Assembly: GCA_964584815.1 (NCBI GenBank)
Contig: CAZPBO010000067.1
Span: forward strand, 1 to 10,632
Direction of reading: 5' to 3'
Source: CAZPBO01 sp964584815
GTDB taxonomy: Bacteria; Planctomycetota; SKW154
DNA: 10,632 bases
Program-made: the position numbers and the translations under genes
Notes under the pieces: model-generated
Seen by the model: the letters and a program-made list of their open reading frames with translations, nothing else
Told to the model about the DNA's origin: nothing
Database searches by the model: none
Shown here: one piece after another, positions 7,430 through 10,632 of the stretch
Position numbering within the stretch: position 1 is the first letter of the stretch
Layout of the letters: each line of letters starts with the position of its first letter

Positions 7430-9507
7430 ATCAGGCGCCCCTTATAGAAGATGAGGTTGCCCGCCGCGGGAGTTTTGCCTCCCCCATACCACCGCCAGAA
7501 ACCCAACTCCTTCGTCGTATACCCTCCTTTGAACTCCTTACTCTCCTCTATCTTGAGAAGCCAGAGTCCGTCGGTGCAAGGCAGAAGAAGATGACCATTG
7601 CTTGTGAGCAGACCCTTCGCCTGCACATGATGCTCCACCTCATCGTGCAGTTTTATCTTACCTGTTACGATGTGGTATCCCACTATGGCGGGTTTTCCTG
7701 TGCGGAATAGCGATGCCCCACCTGTGAGGATGACGCAGTCCGCAAAGAAGCCGAGGGCGGATATTGCGCTGCAGCGCTCCTCTCTCCATAGAAGGCGTTT
7801 TGCATCAAGGTCATATGCGCTGATGAAGTCGGAGTCGGATGGGAGTATGACGACGACGCGGCGGGGGCGTCCTTTCCAGACGCCCTTCCAGAAGAGCGGA
7901 GCAACGGGCGGATAAGCGCGGCTGGTTGTCTGCTCCTCCGACGGCGCCACCGCATACCGCACCACCCACATCACCTGCCCGCTCCGCCCATCCAAACACG
8001 CAAACAGACCACCGTTTGTCAGATAGTAAATCTCACCATCGTATTCTCTTAAGATTCCTCCTGTTGCATAAAACGCCTTATTGAAGGCAAAATTGGATAG
8101 CCACAGAAGTCTTCCTGACCGGCTAAAGCAGGCAACTCCGTAATCCCACTGGCTCTGCGTTGAAGCGCTGGCACACCCGATATATATGCGCGCTCCGATG
8201 ACAATGGGCGGTGTCAAAAACACCGTTTTTGAGAGTTTGGTCGTGTTGTTGCCGTAAGCGGACCATATAAGGCGTCCCGATTTGAGGCTAACAGCAACGA
8301 GGTCGTTGCCCGAGGCGCTTGAGACAGGGAAGCGCGGGAATCTCGGTCTCTGCTTGGATGCTGGCGACACGCGTCTGTGGTGAGCAATAACTGCATAAAC
8401 ACAGTGACCGTCGCAGGCAGCGGTTCGCACAACGACATTCATCTCAAGGGAGCCGCTTATCTCGGGATAGCGCCATTGCAGTTTGCCGCCTTTCAGTTTG
8501 CGGGCAAGCACATAACGGCTGTCAGCGGTCACCAGTTTCCCATCCGCCACAACGGCAAACTGCCCGAACGGACCATTGTAAACGCTCCGAACAGCACGCC
8601 GCCTCACCCAGGGTCCTACCACAACCTGCGGACGACGCCCCGTCTTCCCACCATCACTTAACTCCTCATCCCAGTCCACGCCATAACGCTTGCCGCCTTC
8701 CACCTTGTATGTCATCTTGGTCACAGCAGCAAAATCGCACTTCTCCACCGCCTCCTCTGTACAACAGCCCACTCCGTCAAGAACAGGAGCGTGGCTTGAG
8801 GGTTTTACATCCTTTAAGGCTTCCTGTAGGAGTTTGGTGGCGAGGGGGAACCTGTCAGCAGCACCCGCTTTGGTAGCAGCATTGAGAAGCGCCGCCGCCT
8901 CAACCTTTGCACCCTGAACCAGCAGCGCCGCCGCCTGCTTCAGCAACACCGCACCACTGCCACCCGCCTCCCGCAGATACCCATAAGCCTCCCCCACATC
9001 CCCACGCTCAAGACTGCCGTCAGCCATCAACTCAAGCGCTTTCGCCGCCGCATCTGTCAGCGGATACACAAGCGCCACGCGCCTCATCGCCTCCTCACTG
9101 CCGCTCTTCAGCGCCTTCTGCAGTTCACGCTCCGCAAGCGCCGAATAAGTCGCACGATACATCTGCAACCCTTCCGGCGGCAGCGACTGCAGCATCGCAC
9201 GGCAGAACGACAAAAGCGGCATATAGACCTTCTCCGAACGCTCCACCATCTCGTTCATCTTCCCCTCTTTCAGCGCCCTTTTCATCGCCAAATTCAGACA
9301 GTCCAAAAAGCGCCGCCAGTTCTTCCTCCTAAACTCCGCCTTCATCGCCTCCACCACCCCATCTGTGTCAAAATACTCATAAGGCTGGAGAAGGTCGCCC
9401 GCCTTGGCATCGTCCTCCTCATCTGCGTCCTGCCCCACAACAGACCATCCCGTAAACGCACCACACACACACAACACAACCACCAGAACCACAAACAGAT
9501 ATCTCAT
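7381..9507 (-). CDS. secreted PQQ-like beta-propeller protein (first of the pair)
   Basis: A 708-residue exported protein. The N-terminus MRYLFVVLVVVLCVCGAFTG is a signal peptide or anchor, followed by an acidic stretch (DADEEDD). Residues about 45-235 are helical repeats containing LPPEGLQMYRATYSALAERE (109-128) and VALVYPLTDAAAKALELMAD. I associate this pattern with planctomycete propeller proteins. Residues about 300-705 carry PQQ-like repeats with a G-x3-W core: RKLKGGKLQWRY, VSLKSGRLIWSAYG, CFSRSGRLLWLSNF, CLDGRSGQVMWVVRY and YDLDAKRLLWREER. There is no CXXCH motif. CDGHC at 365-369 is not a heme site. ATG 9507 is chosen for the strong GGAGGG at 9513-9518 and the fit to a signal peptide. 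It overlaps the kinase stop as ATGA. The likely role is extracytoplasmic ligand or protein binding in partnership with the kinase operon. Confidence 0.83.
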   Translation of the reverse strand: MRYLFVVLVVVLCVCGAFTGWSVVGQDADEEDDAKAGDLLQPYEYFDTDGVVEAMKAEFRRKNWRRFLDCLNLAMKRALKEGKMNEMVERSEKVYMPLLSFCRAMLQSLPPEGLQMYRATYSALAERELQKALKSGSEEAMRRVALVYPLTDAAAKALELMADGSLERGDVGEAYGYLREAGGSGAVLLKQAAALLVQGAKVEAAALLNAATKAGAADRFPLATKLLQEALKDVKPSSHAPVLDGVGCCTEEAVEKCDFAAVTKMTYKVEGGKRYGVDWDEELSDGGKTGRRPQVVVGPWVRRRAVRSVYNGPFGQFAVVADGKLVTADSRYVLARKLKGGKLQWRYPEISGSLEMNVVVRTAACDGHCVYAVIAHHRRVSPASKQRPRFPRFPVSSASGNDLVAVSLKSGRLIWSAYGNNTTKLSKTVFLTPPIVIGARIYIGCASASTQSQWDYGVACFSRSGRLLWLSNFAFNKAFYATGGILREYDGEIYYLTNGGLFACLDGRSGQVMWVVRYAVAPSEEQTTSRAYPPVAPLFWKGVWKGRPRRVVVILPSDSDFISAYDLDAKRLLWREERCSAISALGFFADCVILTGGASLFRTGKPAIVGYHIVTGKIKLHDEVEHHVQAKGLLTSNGHLLLPCTDGLWLLKIEESKEFKGGYTTKELGFWRWYGGGKTPAAGNLIFYKGRLICINSSHCCVYLLPQR

Positions 9508-10508
9508 CTCAACCCTCCGAATATTTCCGGCATCCTTTTGATTTCCTCTTCTGCGCCCTCCGGGATGTAAGGCGCTTTTTCCGCAAACAGGCGGCAGAGA
9601 TAGCACGACAGCGTAAGATTGGTGGGACCGTAGCGGTCGCGATACATCATATACTCAAGCGCATAGCCCATCTCGCCTGCCGATTGATAACGCCTGCTAC
9701 GCTCCCGCTGCAGCGCTTTTTCCAATATCATCCGCAGCGCCTCCGGAACATATCCTCGCAACTCCTCCGTCCTCGGAACCTGCGCCCTTCTTATACGGTC
9801 AAGAACCACCTGTGTGGGTCCAGACTCAAACAACGGTCTCCCCGTCAACACCTCCCACAGCACAACGCCCAAACTGAAGATATCCGTTCTGGCATCGGTC
9901 TCCTCAAACCTCGCCTGCTCGGGACTCATGTATCCCAATTTGCCCAGCAACACCTCCTCCTCTTTATAGACCATCATATTGCGCGCTTTGGCTATACCAA
10001 AATCGCCCAATTTCACCACCCCCTCCCAAGTCATCAAGATGTTACCCGGGGAGACATCGCGATGAACTATCCCCAACGGCGTGCCGTCTTTGTCGCGCCT
10101 TTTGTGCGCAAAGTCCAGCGCCCTGCAAACGCGGCTCGCCACAAACGCCGCTATCTCCACAGGCACCCTCAAACCCCGCTCCTTATGCCGCTCTATGAAC
10201 TCCCGCAAACTCACACCGTTTATGAACTCCATCGTCATATAATAGTGACTGTCAGCACGCCCCAACTGATATATCTGCACAATATTCTCGTGAACAAGGT
10301 CCGCCACCAACTTCGCTTCCGACACAAACATCCGCACAAATTCCGCATTACAAGTCAACTCCGGTCTTATCACCTTCACCGCCACCGTCTTGCGGAAACC
10401 CTCCGCACCCAACTGCAACCCCTCATACACCGTCCCCATACCACCAGACGCTATCTCCCTCAAAAGCAATATCCGCACACTCCCCTCTATCTGCCCACTG
10501 ATTCCCAT
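9504..10508 (-). CDS. Ser/Thr protein kinase, single-domain, no membrane anchor
   Basis: A Hanks-type kinase of 334 residues from ATG 10508. All key elements are present: glycine loop SGGMGTVYEG (21-30), ATP-binding Lys45 in VAVKVI, helix-C Glu64 in SEAKLVADL, catalytic loop IVHRDVSPGNIL with Asp151 and Asn156, DFG at 169-171, and MSPEQA at 194-199 in the APE position. It should be active. The region after the kinase fold (about 290-334, containing YGPTNLTLSCYLCRLF) is short and has no membrane segment or sensor domain, unlike many bacterial kinases of this type. The start is uncertain: a TTG at 10589, and ATGs at 10541 and 10535, are in frame. ATG 10508 leaves room for a promoter and begins just before the fold. 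The gene leads a three-gene operon, with an ATGA overlap to the first propeller gene. Confidence 0.93.
   Translation of the reverse strand: MGISGQIEGSVRILLLREIASGGMGTVYEGLQLGAEGFRKTVAVKVIRPELTCNAEFVRMFVSEAKLVADLVHENIVQIYQLGRADSHYYMTMEFINGVSLREFIERHKERGLRVPVEIAAFVASRVCRALDFAHKRRDKDGTPLGIVHRDVSPGNILMTWEGVVKLGDFGIAKARNMMVYKEEEVLLGKLGYMSPEQARFEETDARTDIFSLGVVLWEVLTGRPLFESGPTQVVLDRIRRAQVPRTEELRGYVPEALRMILEKALQRERSRRYQSAGEMGYALEYMMYRDRYGPTNLTLSCYLCRLFAEKAPYIPEGAEEEIKRMPEIFGGLR
9513..9518 (-). promoter_or_regulatory. ribosome binding site for the first propeller gene
   Basis: GGAGGG on the - strand lies five bases before ATG 9507 and inside the last codons of the kinase gene. It decides the start of the propeller gene against a 33-residue upstream extension that would run deep into the kinase frame. 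Confidence 0.75.
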
Positions 10509-10536
10509 CACACACCATCTCAAAACATCCCACATA

Positions 10537-10565
10537 ATCATACGCGGCGCAACATCATTACGCAA
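10537..10565 (-). promoter_or_regulatory. candidate sigma-70-type promoter of the kinase operon
   Basis: On the - strand TTGCGT (10560-10565) and TATGAT (10537-10542) are separated by 17 bases. The -10 matches TATAAT at five of six positions and the -35 at three of six. Transcription would begin near 10530 and give a leader of about 20 bases before ATG 10508, which supports that start over the upstream ones. Confidence 0.4.
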
Positions 10566-10594
10566 GCACCCTTCTACTCCAACTTCCAAACCGA

Positions 10595-10600
10595 TATAAT
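10595..10600 (+). promoter_or_regulatory. candidate -10 box of the divergent gene at the right edge
   Basis: A perfect TATAAT lies 24 bases before the putative ATG at 10625. I see no good -35 at the usual distance (TTCTAC at 10572-10577 is weak), so the call rests on the -10 box, the ribosome binding site and the divergent layout. Confidence 0.4.
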
Positions 10601-10624
10601 CTGAACGCTTCTGGAGGATATGTT

Positions 10625-10632
10625 ATGCGGGT
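10625..10632 (+). CDS. 5' end of a divergent gene, cut by the window edge
   Basis: GGAGGA at 10613-10618 is followed by ATG at 10625 after about seven bases, which is ideal spacing. Only two complete codons (Met, Arg) are visible, so nothing can be said of the product. An ATG at 10620 is too close to the ribosome binding site. The gene would be transcribed away from the kinase operon. Confidence 0.4.

Noticed and set aside
8400..8414. CDGHC in the first propeller protein (residues 365-369) as a possible heme c site.
   Set aside because: The heme c motif is CXXCH. Here His precedes the second Cys, so it does not fit.
9508..9606. A 33-residue N-terminal extension of the first propeller protein.
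   Set aside because: It lies inside the kinase gene and hides the signal peptide. GGAGGG sits correctly for ATG 9507.
10509..10589. A longer kinase starting at TTG 10589, or at ATG 10541 or 10535.
   Set aside because: No ribosome binding site precedes TTG 10589, and the added residues do not look like part of the fold. The region fits a promoter better. The start still remains uncertain.
9684..10604. A 306-codon + strand open frame opposite the kinase.
   Set aside because: Its translation is His/Arg/Pro/Leu-rich without domains, as expected for the antisense shadow of the kinase gene, whose motifs are unmistakable.
1..10632. CRISPR arrays, insertion sequences, tRNA or rRNA genes, integration sites.
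   Set aside because: No regularly spaced repeats, transposase-like frames, terminal inverted repeats or RNA-gene signatures were seen, and the window is almost fully filled by protein genes.

Overview
The window is almost entirely protein-coding, moderately GC-rich bacterial chromosome. It suggests Planctomycetota or a close relative. The grounds are a MJ0042-type zinc ribbon fused to membrane segments, a Ser/Thr protein kinase of the HRDVSPGN type, and large secreted propeller proteins whose helical N-terminal region carries an LPPEGLQMYR-type motif that I associate with planctomycete PQQ-propeller proteins. The placement is inference from sequence style. There is no rRNA or other marker gene. 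I see no mobile element, tRNA, rRNA, CRISPR array or long repeat, and no gene-free stretch over 300 bases.

Left half (6-5534, + strand): five tightly packed genes, probably one operon that continues from the left of the window. They are a small helical HEPN-like protein, a PTS EIIA (PtsN-like) domain fused to a CBS pair, an ArsB/NhaD-type (ion transporter superfamily) permease, an exported TPR protein of about 790 residues, and a small zinc-ribbon/coiled-coil/two-TM protein. Gaps are 19, 10 and 11 nt, then a 1-nt overlap. The EIIA-CBS protein looks like a regulator of the adjacent permease. The TPR protein and zinc-ribbon protein look like a second functional pair.

Right half (10508 down to 5531, - strand): a three-gene operon. 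A Ser/Thr protein kinase without any membrane segment is translationally coupled (ATGA overlap) to a secreted PQQ-like propeller protein. That gene overlaps by 49 nt with a second, paralogous secreted propeller protein. The second propeller gene and the zinc-ribbon gene are convergent, and their stop codons overlap within the tetranucleotide TTAG at 5531-5534.

At the far right (10509-10624) lies a short divergent promoter region. It serves the kinase operon leftward and a gene that begins at about 10625 and runs off the window.

The parts most worth following up are the kinase-propeller-propeller operon, the EIIA-CBS/permease pair, and a striking block-wise switch between G-ending and C-ending codons inside most genes on both strands.
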